In this document: in pieces, positions 52,451-61,400 of the stretch | Position numbering within the stretch: the stretch's first letter is position 1 | Layout of the letters: the number at the start of each line of letters is the position of its first letter | Program-made: the position numbers and the translations under genes | Assembly: GCA_029260795.1 (NCBI GenBank) | Contig: JAJDCO010000094.1 | Coordinates: 62,001 to 126,000, forward strand | From: Planctomycetota bacterium | GTDB taxonomy: Bacteria; Planctomycetota; OFTM77 | DNA length: 64,000 nt | Reading direction: 5' to 3' | The notes under the pieces: model-generated | What the model was told of the DNA's origin: nothing | The model's database searches: none | Seen by the model: the letters and a program-made list of their open reading frames with translations, nothing else

Positions 52451-54133
52451 TCAGCGCTCGCCGTCCTCGACGATCTCGAGCGTCTGATCGGCCTTCACGC
52501 CCTCGAGGAACTGCCGGTGCCCCGAGGGCCAGCGGATCTCGAGTCGCTCGACGCTCTTCGCATCTCCGAGGCCAAAGTGGAGGACGCGCTCGGAGTCGCA
52601 GGCGTAGCTGCCGCCCGAGATGAGCTCGCGGATCTGGCGACGGCCGCCGCTCTCGATCGAGACTCGCGCTCCGAGGCCGTCGCGGTTCGAGGTCGTGCCC
52701 TTCAGCTTCACTCTCAAGTAATGACGCCGAGATCCGCCGTCGTTCCGCAGCAGCACCAAGCGATCGCCGCTGTGGGTCACCAAGACATCGAGATCACCAT
52801 CCCCATCGATGTCCCCCACCGAGGCGCCCCGGCCCACGCGCTTCTGCGAGAAGTAGTCTCCACTCTCCAGCGAGACGTTCGTGAAGCGACCCTCGGCCCC
52901 GCCGCGGAGCAGCAGATCCGGCTCGGCATAGGTGATCGCCGGCCAGTAGTCGGCGATGTTGTCATCGACGTGCCCATTCGTCACGAAGAGGTCCAGCCAG
53001 CCGTCGTTGTCGTAGTCGAAGAAGAAGGTGCCGAACCCGACGAACGGCCGGCTCACCCCACTCAGAGACGCCGCCACGGTCACGTCTTGAAAACCGCGGC
53101 CGTCTTCATTGCGGTAGAGGGTATTCGTCTCGTTCATGAAGTTCGTCACGAAGAGGTCGAGATCGCCGTCCGCATCGTAGTCTCCGACGGCGATGCCCAT
53201 CCCCGCCTCGGCATTGCCCTCGCCACTCAGCGCCACACCCAGCTCGGCGCTGCGGTCGATGAAGCGCCCGTTGCCGTCCCCCTCGAACAGCAGATTCGCC
53301 ACCGAGTCATTGGCCACGTACAGGTCGGCGTGACCGTCGTCGTTCGCATCGAGAGCCACCAGGCCGAGGCCCTTGCCGGGCGTCACCGCGCGAATGCCCG
53401 ACGCCTCGGAGATGTCCTCGAAGGACCCATCACCCCGGTTCCGAAACAGCGAATCGTGGGCGCCGGAGTACTCCTTGGGCGGACAATGGATCGGGATCAG
53501 TCGGCCCTGAACGAAGCACGGTTGGGCCGTGGCCACGTCGTACTCGAGGTAGTTCGCGACGTACAGGTCGAGCCAGCCGTCCTCGTCGACATCGACAAAC
53601 GCCGCACTCACGCTCCAGCGCGGATCGACGACGCCCGCCGCCTCGGTCACGTCCTCGAAGTGGCCCGTACCGTCGTTTCGGTACAGCCGGTTCTCACCGT
53701 ACTCGCAGACGTACAGATCTTGATCGCCGTCGTTGTCGAAGTCCGACGCCACGCAGCCCATGCCGATCGCGGCTCTCTGCAGTCCGCTGCCTTCCGTCAC
53801 GTCGACGAAGCGCTCGCCGTCGTTCCGAAAGAGCCGGTTGCCACGCCCGGACCCCGTCGTGCCGTCGACCACGAAGACATCGAGGTCGCCGTCGGCGTCG
53901 ACGTCCACCAGCGCGGCTCCCCCGCCCATGGTCTCGTAGACGTGCTTGGCGGCCGTCGCTCCTCGTCCATGAAGGAAGCTCAATCCCCACGCGGAGGCGA
54001 CCTCCGTGAACCGGGGTGGCCCGGTCGGCACCGGCTCAACGTCCGATCCACAGGCACCGACGAAGAGAAGCGTACTGGCCGCAAGAACGGCGAGGCGTGC
54101 CCGGATCTTCGAGCCGGCGAGAGTCAGCAGCAA
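52451..54133 (-). CDS. FG-GAP repeat lipoprotein with ASPIC/UnbV C-terminal domain
   Basis: A 560-residue lipoprotein. No ATG is in a suitable position; TTG 54133 has GAGGAG seven bases upstream and gives a signal with lipobox VGAC (Cys28), so the start was set there. About eight FG-GAP/VCBS units follow (DVDADGDLDVFVVD, DFDNDGDQDLYV, DVDEDGWLDLYVANY, DANDDGHADLYVAND, DYDADGDLDLFVTN, DIDGDGDLDVLVTH). The last 110 residues are the ASPIC/UnbV domain (YLRVKLKGTTSNRDGLGARV and the closing RWPSGHRQFLEGV). Such CRTAC1-like proteins are abundant in Planctomycetota and Acidobacteriota; their function is not established. It lies on the same strand as the LamG/peroxidase gene, 101 bases upstream of it. 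Confidence 0.9.
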   Translation of the reverse strand: MLLTLAGSKIRARLAVLAASTLLFVGACGSDVEPVPTGPPRFTEVASAWGLSFLHGRGATAAKHVYETMGGGAALVDVDADGDLDVFVVDGTTGSGRGNRLFRNDGERFVDVTEGSGLQRAAIGMGCVASDFDNDGDQDLYVCEYGENRLYRNDGTGHFEDVTEAAGVVDPRWSVSAAFVDVDEDGWLDLYVANYLEYDVATAQPCFVQGRLIPIHCPPKEYSGAHDSLFRNRGDGSFEDISEASGIRAVTPGKGLGLVALDANDDGHADLYVANDSVANLLFEGDGNGRFIDRSAELGVALSGEGNAEAGMGIAVGDYDADGDLDLFVTNFMNETNTLYRNEDGRGFQDVTVAASLSGVSRPFVGFGTFFFDYDNDGWLDLFVTNGHVDDNIADYWPAITYAEPDLLLRGGAEGRFTNVSLESGDYFSQKRVGRGASVGDIDGDGDLDVLVTHSGDRLVLLRNDGGSRRHYLRVKLKGTTSNRDGLGARVSIESGGRRQIRELISGGSYACDSERVLHFGLGDAKSVERLEIRWPSGHRQFLEGVKADQTLEIVEDGER

Positions 54134-54257
54134 GACATGGCTCCTCGAGTGGGGCGAGACAGATGCCCGGCGTCGACCGAGCTCAGCGTCGGTCTGGCTT
54201 CCGCAGGCGAAGCTCTCCAAGATAACCGTTCCGCGCGGACTCGGGCAGACTCGCCTC

Positions 54258-55481
54258 TCAATCGATGTCGAAGCGATCCGCGTTGGAGATGACGCTGAAG
54301 CTCGGAAGCTGAATTGCGACCGCCTGCGAGTTGATGCGGAGCGGCTGCAGCGCCGCGGGCACCGTCACCACCGCCAGGTCGAGGGGCAGCGTCGTGGCCA
54401 ATCCCGAGAGACCGATATCCCCCGTCAACGGGGCGAGGGAGCCGCCGGTGGAGAGCATCAGCGAGAGGTTCAAGGCGAGGCCCGTGAGGACCGGGTCCGA
54501 GACGAGGTTCGTCTTGCGGCCGTCGCTCGGCAGGAGGAAGCTCCCCTGAGCGTCGGCGGACAGGCCGCCACCCAAGCCCCGAGCGGCGAGCAACAGGATC
54601 GAGCTGTTCGAGGTCCCCGTCTGCTGCTGATCGGCCTGAAGGAAGAACGAGACGCCGTCGGGAGGCGAGCCTGGGTTCAACAGCGTGCTCGCGGCCCGCA
54701 AGTGCGTGCCGCTGGTTCCGACGGTGGCGGTGTCGAAGCCGAACGCCGAGAGCGCACCGGAAGGGTCCCGGTTGGCCTCATTGACGGCATCGAGCTGGAA
54801 GTAGCCGTGGCTCCATTCCTGATTGGCGGCGACTTGAAAGGCGAGATTGGCGCTCGTGTCCTCGAAGAAGGAGATCCCACCGGTATTGAGATTGCGCTCG
54901 TTGCCCGATCCGAGGAAGTAGTTCTGATTACCAATGGTCTGATTGGGCTCGCCGCGCAGGCTAAATGCAAAGCCCTGTTGGCTCCCGGAGACACTCGCCG
55001 TCTGCGTATAGGTCGTGCCCCATGCAAAGCTGACAATCCACGCCCAGGGCGCGCCACAAGGCAGCGACGTATACCAAGAGCCCGATGCGACGGTCGTCCC
55101 GCTCCCATGGACGTAGGTCCCCCCCCGTCGAAACTCCAGCAAGCTGAAGCCGAGGCGAGTGGCGGTCGAGGGAGTCGAGGTCGCTTGGGCGGTCCAGGCC
55201 TCGAAGCCGTCCTGCTGGATACCGAGCCCGTGAGTGGCGTTCTCGGTGCCTCCGGACTGATTTCCGATGCTGGTCGCCGAGCCAAAGCATCGCGTGAGGG
55301 TGGTCTGAGGGCCGGGCGGCATGACCGGGCTGGAGAAAAAGTAGTCGACGCCATTGTGGAAGACGTGCCGATTCGTCTGCGCAGCACACTCATGGCCTGC
55401 CCCGAGGAGCGCGATGAGCAGAGTGATCGCCCATCCGGCGAGGCGGTGAGTCGGGCTTGTCGGAGGGTACGACGGCGACAT
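54258..55481 (-). CDS. Secreted protein of unknown function
   Basis: A 407-residue exported protein. The reading frame stays open for another 156 codons upstream (to 55949), but that stretch has no protein-like pattern and overlaps hairpin-rich sequence. ATG 55481 starts a signal peptide (LAGWAITLLIALLGAGHECAAQ) and was chosen. The mature part is rich in Gly, Ser, Thr and aromatic residues (GVDYFFSSPVMPPGP, GSWYTSLPCGAPWAWIVSFAW, ISFFEDTSANLAFQV), pointing to an all-beta fold. The C-terminal 110 residues (from about NLVSDPVLTGLALNLSLML) may be a divergent copy of the beta module found in several secreted proteins here. I do not recognise the main domain. Confidence 0.68.
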   Translation of the reverse strand: MSPSYPPTSPTHRLAGWAITLLIALLGAGHECAAQTNRHVFHNGVDYFFSSPVMPPGPQTTLTRCFGSATSIGNQSGGTENATHGLGIQQDGFEAWTAQATSTPSTATRLGFSLLEFRRGGTYVHGSGTTVASGSWYTSLPCGAPWAWIVSFAWGTTYTQTASVSGSQQGFAFSLRGEPNQTIGNQNYFLGSGNERNLNTGGISFFEDTSANLAFQVAANQEWSHGYFQLDAVNEANRDPSGALSAFGFDTATVGTSGTHLRAASTLLNPGSPPDGVSFFLQADQQQTGTSNSSILLLAARGLGGGLSADAQGSFLLPSDGRKTNLVSDPVLTGLALNLSLMLSTGGSLAPLTGDIGLSGLATTLPLDLAVVTVPAALQPLRINSQAVAIQLPSFSVISNADRFDID

Positions 55482-55964
55482 CGATCGAGCGCTCTGTAAG
55501 TAGTGGCGCCCTTTGAGGATCGGTCGTTGTCTGCTTCGAACTCGCTCGGCGGCAGCGAGCGGGCAGCGAGTCCGGCATTCCGATGCCGAGCGGTGGCTTT
55601 CGGGAGGGCGCTCTCCCGACCCTGCTGGGGCAAGGCTACCCGGCTCCGGGAGTCCGGTCAAATCGCCCAGCAAATGCTGCATTTCCGAAGATGCGCCGCT
55701 CGGAGTGTCTCCAAGCGCACTTCCGCTTACGGGGGAAACAGGGGGACCCGTTGCTCGGGCCCCCCGCGTCAACGGGGACCGCCTCGAGAGGAGGTGAAGT
55801 GAGGATGATATGAAGGAATGAACAAAGCCTAGTAGATGTGCCGTCACACAGGGTGGGATACGACGGTGACAGGCGTTTCGCCCCCGTGGGAAACGGTTCG
55901 AAATCAGAGTAGGAAGATCCTTTTCCCGCCGCGCATGATAAGGGCTCACATCGCCAGTCCCAAT

Positions 55965-56003
55965 AAAAAAACACCGCCCGACCCGAGGACGGGCCGGCCG
56001 GTG
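55965..56003 (-). terminator. Strong leftward intrinsic terminator
   Basis: On the minus strand CACCGGCCGGCCCG (from 56003) pairs with CGGGTCGGGCGGTG (to 55972): 12 Watson-Crick pairs, one G-U, one mismatch, loop TCCT. Seven T residues follow (55971-55965). No leftward ORF ends near it, so the transcript it ends is either long or non-coding. Confidence 0.8.
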
Positions 56004-56123
56004 GTGCTCTGAGCGGGTTATGGGAGTACCGGATAGCGGAGGAGGATGATGGGGAGTGATGCCTAAAACCCGTATGACTTGCTAGGAGTGAATGAAGGGG
56101 ATGAGGTCGAGGCCGGTACTCCC
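56004..56123 (-). ncRNA. Candidate small structured RNA ended by the leftward terminator
   Basis: An 11-bp perfect inverted repeat (56022-56032 with 56113-56123) would close an 80-nt domain, and the intrinsic terminator at 55965-56003 follows within 20 bases in the leftward direction. No known RNA family (SRP, 6S, RNase P, tmRNA) is recognisable, and no clear promoter is seen upstream. The call rests on structure and terminator only. Confidence 0.3.
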
Positions 56124-56419
56124 TCCCGTCAGGGAGCGCCGTTTCCCCGGAGCCCGAAGGTCACCGGATCGGCGTCACACGTATGAGGAGGATTGCTCGA
56201 TCGCCATAACGGTTGACGCTATTTTTTTTCGGACCTTGACACCCCTGGCACGACGAACGCCCCGGTCAAATGGCTCGATCGTCGGCGCGGCTCCGCCCGA
56301 ACTTCGATCCCTTCGACCTGACCGCGGCCCGAATCCACCGAGCTTCGGACACGATCAACCGTCACAAACCCATCCGAGCCAACGCTCGCACCGTCTCGTC
56401 GGAACGCTTCGCCCACCTC

Positions 56420-56447
56420 TTGCATCCCGATCGGCGCTCGTTACAAT
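56420..56447 (+). promoter_or_regulatory. Promoter for tRNA-His
   Basis: TTGCAT (56420-56425) and TACAAT (56442-56447) with 16-bp spacing, about 50 bases before the mature tRNA 5' end. Five of six -10 positions match. Confidence 0.6.
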
Positions 56448-56498
56448 GCGCCCCATGAGCCAGAAAGGTCGTTTTCAGGGCCTTCTTGGCGGCAATGC

Positions 56499-56576
56499 GG
56501 TCGGCGTAGCTCAGGTGGTTAGAGCACCAGATTGTGGTTCTGGGGGTCGGGGGTTCAAGTCCCCTCGCCGACCCCA
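56499..56576 (+). tRNA. tRNA-His (anticodon GTG)
   Basis: The acceptor stem GTCGGCG (56500-56506) pairs with CGCCGAC (56566-56572). The anticodon stem CCAGA/TCTGG encloses loop TTGTGGT with anticodon GTG at 56534-56536. The T arm is GGGG-TTCAAGT-CCCC. An extra G at -1 (56499) can pair with discriminator C (56573), the tRNA-His identity pair, and CCA (56574-56576) is encoded. The gene stands alone in the plus direction. Confidence 0.97.
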
Positions 56577-56641
56577 ATGTCAGGCCGGTGAATCCGAGTG
56601 GTTCGCCGGCCTGATTCCGTTTCCGAGCCCGTTGGCCGCGC

Positions 56642-57121
56642 TCAGAAAGCAGTGTCCGATTCGTCGCTCAGGTCCTGCTGATCGATGAGCTGGAAGCCCG
56701 CCCTCGTGAGCACGTCTCCCGCGCTATCGAGGTTCTCGACCTGGATGGCGATCACCGAGCGGCCCCGAACCGGATAGCTGACCGGATACAGGTAGCTCAG
56801 GTTCATCTCGGCGGAGAGCAAGGCGGACAGCACGCGGCGTACGGCAAACTTCCGATCCACTGGAATCGCGACGCCGAGGAGCTCGGTCTCGATCGGATCG
56901 AAGCCATTGCTGCGGAGTGCAGAGAGCGCAATCGTCGGCTTGTCGACGACGATTCGGATGACCGCGTGGTCGGCCGCCTCGAGGATCGTGATGGCGCGGA
57001 TTTGAACGACCTCACGCTCCAAGCGTCCCAGCACTCGCTGGAGCGCTCCGACCCGATTCTCCAGCAGGATCGCGAGCTGACGAATGCGCGGCTTGTCATT
57101 CGGCGATTCGGTCTCGAACAT
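56642..57121 (-). CDS. Tandem ACT-domain regulatory protein (IlvN-like)
   Basis: A 159-residue protein with two ACT domains: LAILLENRVGALQRVLGRLE onward (about 12-75), and VAIPVDRKFAVRRVLSALLS onward (about 80-145). ATG 57121 has AAGGGG nine bases upstream and begins MFETESPNDKPRIRQL; the frame open to 57253 was not used. Tandem ACT proteins of this size resemble the small subunit of acetolactate synthase (IlvN/IlvH) and bind branched-chain or other amino acids for feedback. The Gly-Ala pair GAL in the first domain fits, but no catalytic large subunit is encoded nearby. A stand-alone amino-acid sensor is equally possible. Confidence 0.72.
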   Translation of the reverse strand: MFETESPNDKPRIRQLAILLENRVGALQRVLGRLEREVVQIRAITILEAADHAVIRIVVDKPTIALSALRSNGFDPIETELLGVAIPVDRKFAVRRVLSALLSAEMNLSYLYPVSYPVRGRSVIAIQVENLDSAGDVLTRAGFQLIDQQDLSDESDTAF

Positions 57122-57606
57122 CGTGCAGGGCCCCTTATCTCGGAACACGACAGGCCGCTCGACCGAACCTCTCTCCCGAGAAGGCCCAGTTCGGCGCTCT
57201 TCCCAGTCAGGCAGCGGAAACCAATCCCGACCAGCGACAGTGGCTGCCATCATTTCCCGGTTTGCTCACCGGCGACAACAGAAATCGAAGAATCCCGAGC
57301 TTGGCGACTTCGGAGGCCAGGCTTCAGCTTGGTGGCAGGTCGTGCCCAACGACGAGGGGCCGCCGAATCATCCCCTCCACTCTCTCTTCCACGTCATTCC
57401 AAGCGAATCGCCCCGCCGATGGGCCACGAGGATCGACCAGCGCGACGTGACGAGCTCCGTTCGCGTCTCTGATTTCACGTGGTCGGGCCTCCGATGCGTC
57501 GGGCCACGGTCTCGAGCGGAAGGATGCTTTCGAGATTCGCCGGCGACCGATACGATCCTCGCTCGCCGTATCGCACCGCCGAGCCCCATCCGATTCCAGG
57601 AGATCG
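57122..57606. other. Divergent intergenic region between ACT and thioesterase genes
   Basis: No protein-like frame is seen. The only structure noted is a 7-bp inverted repeat CGATACG (57548-57554) and CGTATCG (57567-57573), about 35 bases before the thioesterase ATG, which could be an operator. Confidence 0.4.
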
Positions 57607-58380
57607 ATGAGCCCCCCCGCCGAGCTCCCCGACGACCTTCAGCGACGCGTCCTCCGCGCGGCGAGGCCGAACGTTCCGACCCGCGTGCGTCTGTTCTGGC
57701 TCCCGCATGCCGGCGGCTCGAGCACGAGCTTTCCCAGCTGGCATCGCTTCTTTCCGCCCGACTGGGAGGTCGCGTTTCTCGAGGTACCGATCGCTCACGA
57801 TTCCTTCGTCGAGCCCACCTGCCTCGACGAGGTCGTCGGCCTCTATCTCGCCGCCATTCGCACTCGTCTCGATCTACCTTTCGGAATCTTCGGGCACAGC
57901 CTGGGCGCCTTGGTGGGGCTCGAGCTCAGCCGACGACTTCGCGAGCGAGGGGACCCCATGCCCTGCTGGCTGGGCATCTCGGGTCGCCGACCGCCCGGGT
58001 CCACCACGGCGTTGGCGGGTCTGCCCTTGTCGACGATGCGCGACGACGAGTTGGTCGAGCGCATCGAGTCCTATGGAGGCACACCCCCTCAGATCCTGGC
58101 CGATCGCGAGTTCCGCTCCCTGCTCCTGTACCGGCTCCGTCGCGACCTTCGGTGGTCCGAGGAGCACGTCTCACCCGAGGCCACGCCGCTCGAGATCCCG
58201 ATATCCACCTTTGCCGGAGACGAGGACCCGAGTGCGCCCCCGGCCGAGGTCTCGCGCTGGCGAGAGTGGACGACGGGCTCTCTCCGCGCGCGGACCTACC
58301 CGGGTGGTCACTTCTACTTGTTCGCCCATCGAGAAGCCGTCTGTGAGGCGATCCGCACTGACCTGCTCGCCTCGTCGTGA
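57607..58380 (+). CDS. Type II thioesterase (alpha/beta hydrolase, GrsT-like)
   Basis: A 257-residue cytoplasmic hydrolase. Visible features are the oxyanion region LFWLPHAGGSSTSF, the nucleophile elbow GHSLG (Ser98), an acidic residue in STFAGDEDP (Asp205 or Asp207) and catalytic His235 in PGGHFYLF. This is the full type II thioesterase layout, as in GrsT/SrfAD and RifR. These enzymes clear misprimed or stalled acyl groups from carrier proteins of nonribosomal peptide or polyketide synthases. No such synthase is in the window, so the partner is elsewhere, or it acts on another acyl-carrier or CoA ester. Start ATG 57607; the next gene is convergent with a 29-base gap. Confidence 0.9.
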   Translation: MSPPAELPDDLQRRVLRAARPNVPTRVRLFWLPHAGGSSTSFPSWHRFFPPDWEVAFLEVPIAHDSFVEPTCLDEVVGLYLAAIRTRLDLPFGIFGHSLGALVGLELSRRLRERGDPMPCWLGISGRRPPGSTTALAGLPLSTMRDDELVERIESYGGTPPQILADREFRSLLLYRLRRDLRWSEEHVSPEATPLEIPISTFAGDEDPSAPPAEVSRWREWTTGSLRARTYPGGHFYLFAHREAVCEAIRTDLLASS

Positions 58381-58409
58381 GGAGACGGCCGTCGGGGGCG
58401 GAGCCGAGT

Positions 58410-61400
58410 CTACCTCCGGACGTGAGTGACCTCGACGGTGATGTGGCCGCTCTCGGTTTCGGGCTCGCGCTCGAAGCCCGGACGGCCGGTCCGGACTCGA
58501 GACTCCGAAACATCCGGCTGACGGACCAGGAGCATGTCCTGGACGAGAATCAGTCGCTGCGAAGCCAGGACGAGGGCTGCCGTTCGCATGCGGCGTTCTC
58601 GGAGACGATCCGAGCCGGATCGCAGGAGAGCCAACACATCGTCGAGCGCACTCTCGACGCGGCCACGCTCGGCCTCGAGCGACACGAGCTGAGCTCTCAG
58701 CTCGCCGGCGGCGACCCGCGCTCCCATGGACAATGCGGCCGACAGCTCGGTCGCGATCAGGCCCCGCTTGGTTTCGAGGGTATCGATGCGCCTTCGCATC
58801 TCGCTGATGAGTGCACGCGTTTGCTCGGGGGTTGGATTCGCCACCCGGCTCGCGTGCTGGAGATCCAGCGTACCCAGCTCGTGGCGCAGAGTGATCTGCA
58901 GCAGCGGCTCCTCCTCGAGACGTGCCCTCAGCTGATTGACGAGCTTCCGAGCCTCCTCGCTGAGCTCACGGGTTCCGGGACGAAACTCGAGCGTCAGAAT
59001 CTCCTCGGGAGCGGCTTCCTCCTCGCCACCTCCGAAGGGATTGAGGGCACCGACGGTTCCAATGACTCGGAACGGTGAGTTGGCGATGGCATCGACGATG
59101 AGCGTTCCGAGAGTGGTGATGGCCACCTGAGTGATGCGCCCCAGCGACAACCCTTCGGGTGAGACATCGAAGGAGAGTGGGATGTCGATCTCTCCTCCCT
59201 CGTCGCGCAGCACGAAGAGCACAGCGTCGAGCGGTGCGGGGAGCTTCAGGAAGCGCTCGATCGGGCCACCCGACTCCTCCGACAGATCCAGGTCCGTAAA
59301 GATGAAGAGGGATTCGGTGTTCAGGGTGCCATCGGGCTCGAAGCGCACGTCGATGCGACCGTCGAAGACACCCCCTTCCAGCTCGACGCCGGTCTGGCTT
59401 GCCGGCCCTTGGAAGTTGGCGAGCTCGATGCCGCTCATCCCGATCTTGGCCCATCCAGACGGGAGCGGCTCGAAGGAGAGCGCTCCCTGCAGCTCGAAGT
59501 CTCCGAATGCCGGACGCTGTCCTTCGACGTTCGGCAGCTCGATCAGCCCTCCTTGGGCGAAGATTCCGAACCGCACCGGCGTGCGCTGCTCGAGAAGCCG
59601 GCTCGTCAACCCGCGCACCTCGACGTCGAGCCCTTGCAGCGGCAAGACCATCTCGGGCTCCGCCGACCGATCGAACACCGTGAAGTCGATTCCGGTCACG
59701 AAGAAGGAGTCGACCCGCACTTGAGCCTTCGAATCGACGGACGGGGTGGGTGCTCCTTCCGCTTCCGGCGCCTCGACTTGCTCGGGATCGACCGGAGCCG
59801 CCGGCTCCCCTGCGACCTCTTCGGCCGCTGGCGCCATGGGAACCTTCACCAGAACATCGAGCACCCGAATGCCATCGGCCTCTCGCACGATCCGCCCTAG
59901 AGGCTTGTCGAGCTCGACCGAGCGAATGTGGATCAAGCCCTCGTCCGGAAGAATGCGCTCGATCTCCACCCGCAACCCCCGGAAGCCGGCGAGCACAGGG
60001 CCCTCGGCACCGTTCCGGAACGCGACGTCCCGCGCCTGGATCTCGCCGCTGATCCCTCGCCTCCACGCGATCGTGACGGGGTTCTCGCGATAGACCTCGA
60101 GGATCGCTTCGACATGCCCTTCGAACTGGCCGTCGTCGAGAGCCGTTCCATCCACCAGCTCGGCGAGCTGGGGGAAGCAGCGCCCGATGGCGGAGCCATT
60201 CACTCCCCGGCCTTTCACATCCATCGCGAAGGTCGGCTCGTCGGCGAAGGGCGACAGCTGCATGCCGACATCGAGCTCTTCGAGGAGTGGAGTGATCCTC
60301 CCGGTGACCTGCAAGGCGATCGGAGGCTCGTCTTCAGGGTCTTCACCGAGCAACCGAATGCGCTCCACGTTCGTCAGACGCAGCGACTGCACCTCGACCG
60401 TCTCGGCGCCCTCGACACTACGATCGAGGAAGGTCAAACGTCGCAGATCGAGCTCGAGCCGATCGAGGGTGACCCGGGGAATCTGCTGGAACATGCGAGC
60501 GATCAGTCGGCGGCGAGCGGCGCGTCGGTCCGCGGCCGTGCGGGGGCGCCTTACCGGTCCGCGGTCCTCGTCGGCTTCGAGGTCCTCGACCGGCTCCGTC
60601 TCGAGAACGGGCTCGACCGTCATCGCACTCGCAGCCTCCGGATCGACCCGCAGACCGAGCGCGAAGATCTGGCCCGCCGCGTTGCGCTCCACGCGTGTCT
60701 CGACACCGAGAACGACGAGCTCGTCGATCGCGATCACGCCACCGGCAGAGTCGAAGCGGTCGACCCCACCTTGGATCGCCTCGACCGAAAGGAGGGCTTC
60801 ACCCTCTCCTTCTTTCAGGACGACCTCTCGAATGGCAGCGTCGAACCGCATTCCGCCTCGAGTGTGAGCCTCGATCCGCGCTTCCAACGAGGCACTCATC
60901 CGGCCGTCGACCAGCATCACGTCGATCCCTGGGGGCAGAAACGGCTCCAACCGCTCGCCTCGCACTCCCATTGCCGACGACGTCAGTTGGACCTCGATAC
61001 GCTCGGTGCCCGGCGTCAAGGAGCCCATCACCGAATAGGACTCCATCACACCCGCAACGGAGCCCGACATCTCGATCGGTGCCGGACGTCCATCTCCACC
61101 CAGCTCGAGATCGGACAATCGGGCATCGGTCTGAATGACCAGCTCACCTTCGGAAGGCGCCAGCTCGTCCATCAAGACGAGACGGCCTTCCACCATCGAC
61201 AGCCGCGCGAGGCGGATCGGATAGTCGGGCGCGTCCACGACCGGCTCGTGCGGCGCCTTGTCGGGAGCCTCGTCTTTCGGGAGATCCTGCGAAGCACTCT
61301 TCGCAGCCGCTTCGCCCGGCACCTTCGACGGTGCTTCCTCGCCGGAGCCCCCCGTCACTTCTTCGACCGGTATGGGAACGGCCGAGACCGGAGCTTCTTC

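Larger units (their letters stand above)
55482..56498. other. 1-kb non-coding region upstream of a secreted-protein gene
   Basis: No convincing gene is present. Hairpins are dense near the leftward gene (CGGCAT/ATGCCG at 55573-55588, CGGGAG/CTCCCG at 55601-55618). A strong leftward terminator lies at 55965-56003, and an 11-bp inverted repeat (GGGAGTACCGG 56022-56032, CCGGTACTCCC 56113-56123) flanks 80 bases. The tRNA-His promoter occupies the right end. Part of this may be a leader or a small RNA gene. Confidence 0.5.

Noticed and set aside
56221..56262. Possible sigma54-type site (TGGCACGACGAACGC) near a T run
   Set aside because: The -24 half fits but the -12 half lacks the GC in the required context, and no gene follows at a sensible distance.
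56270..56458. A 62-codon plus-strand ORF just before tRNA-His
   Set aside because: Its composition is not absurd, but it has no ribosome site and covers the tRNA promoter; not supportable without conservation data.
56362..56577. A 71-codon frame antisense to tRNA-His
   Set aside because: It is the well-known false ORF that appears on the strand opposite a tRNA gene.
56092..56688. A 198-codon plus-strand frame reading through tRNA-His
   Set aside because: Part of the product is simply the translated tRNA; it also spans the tRNA promoter.
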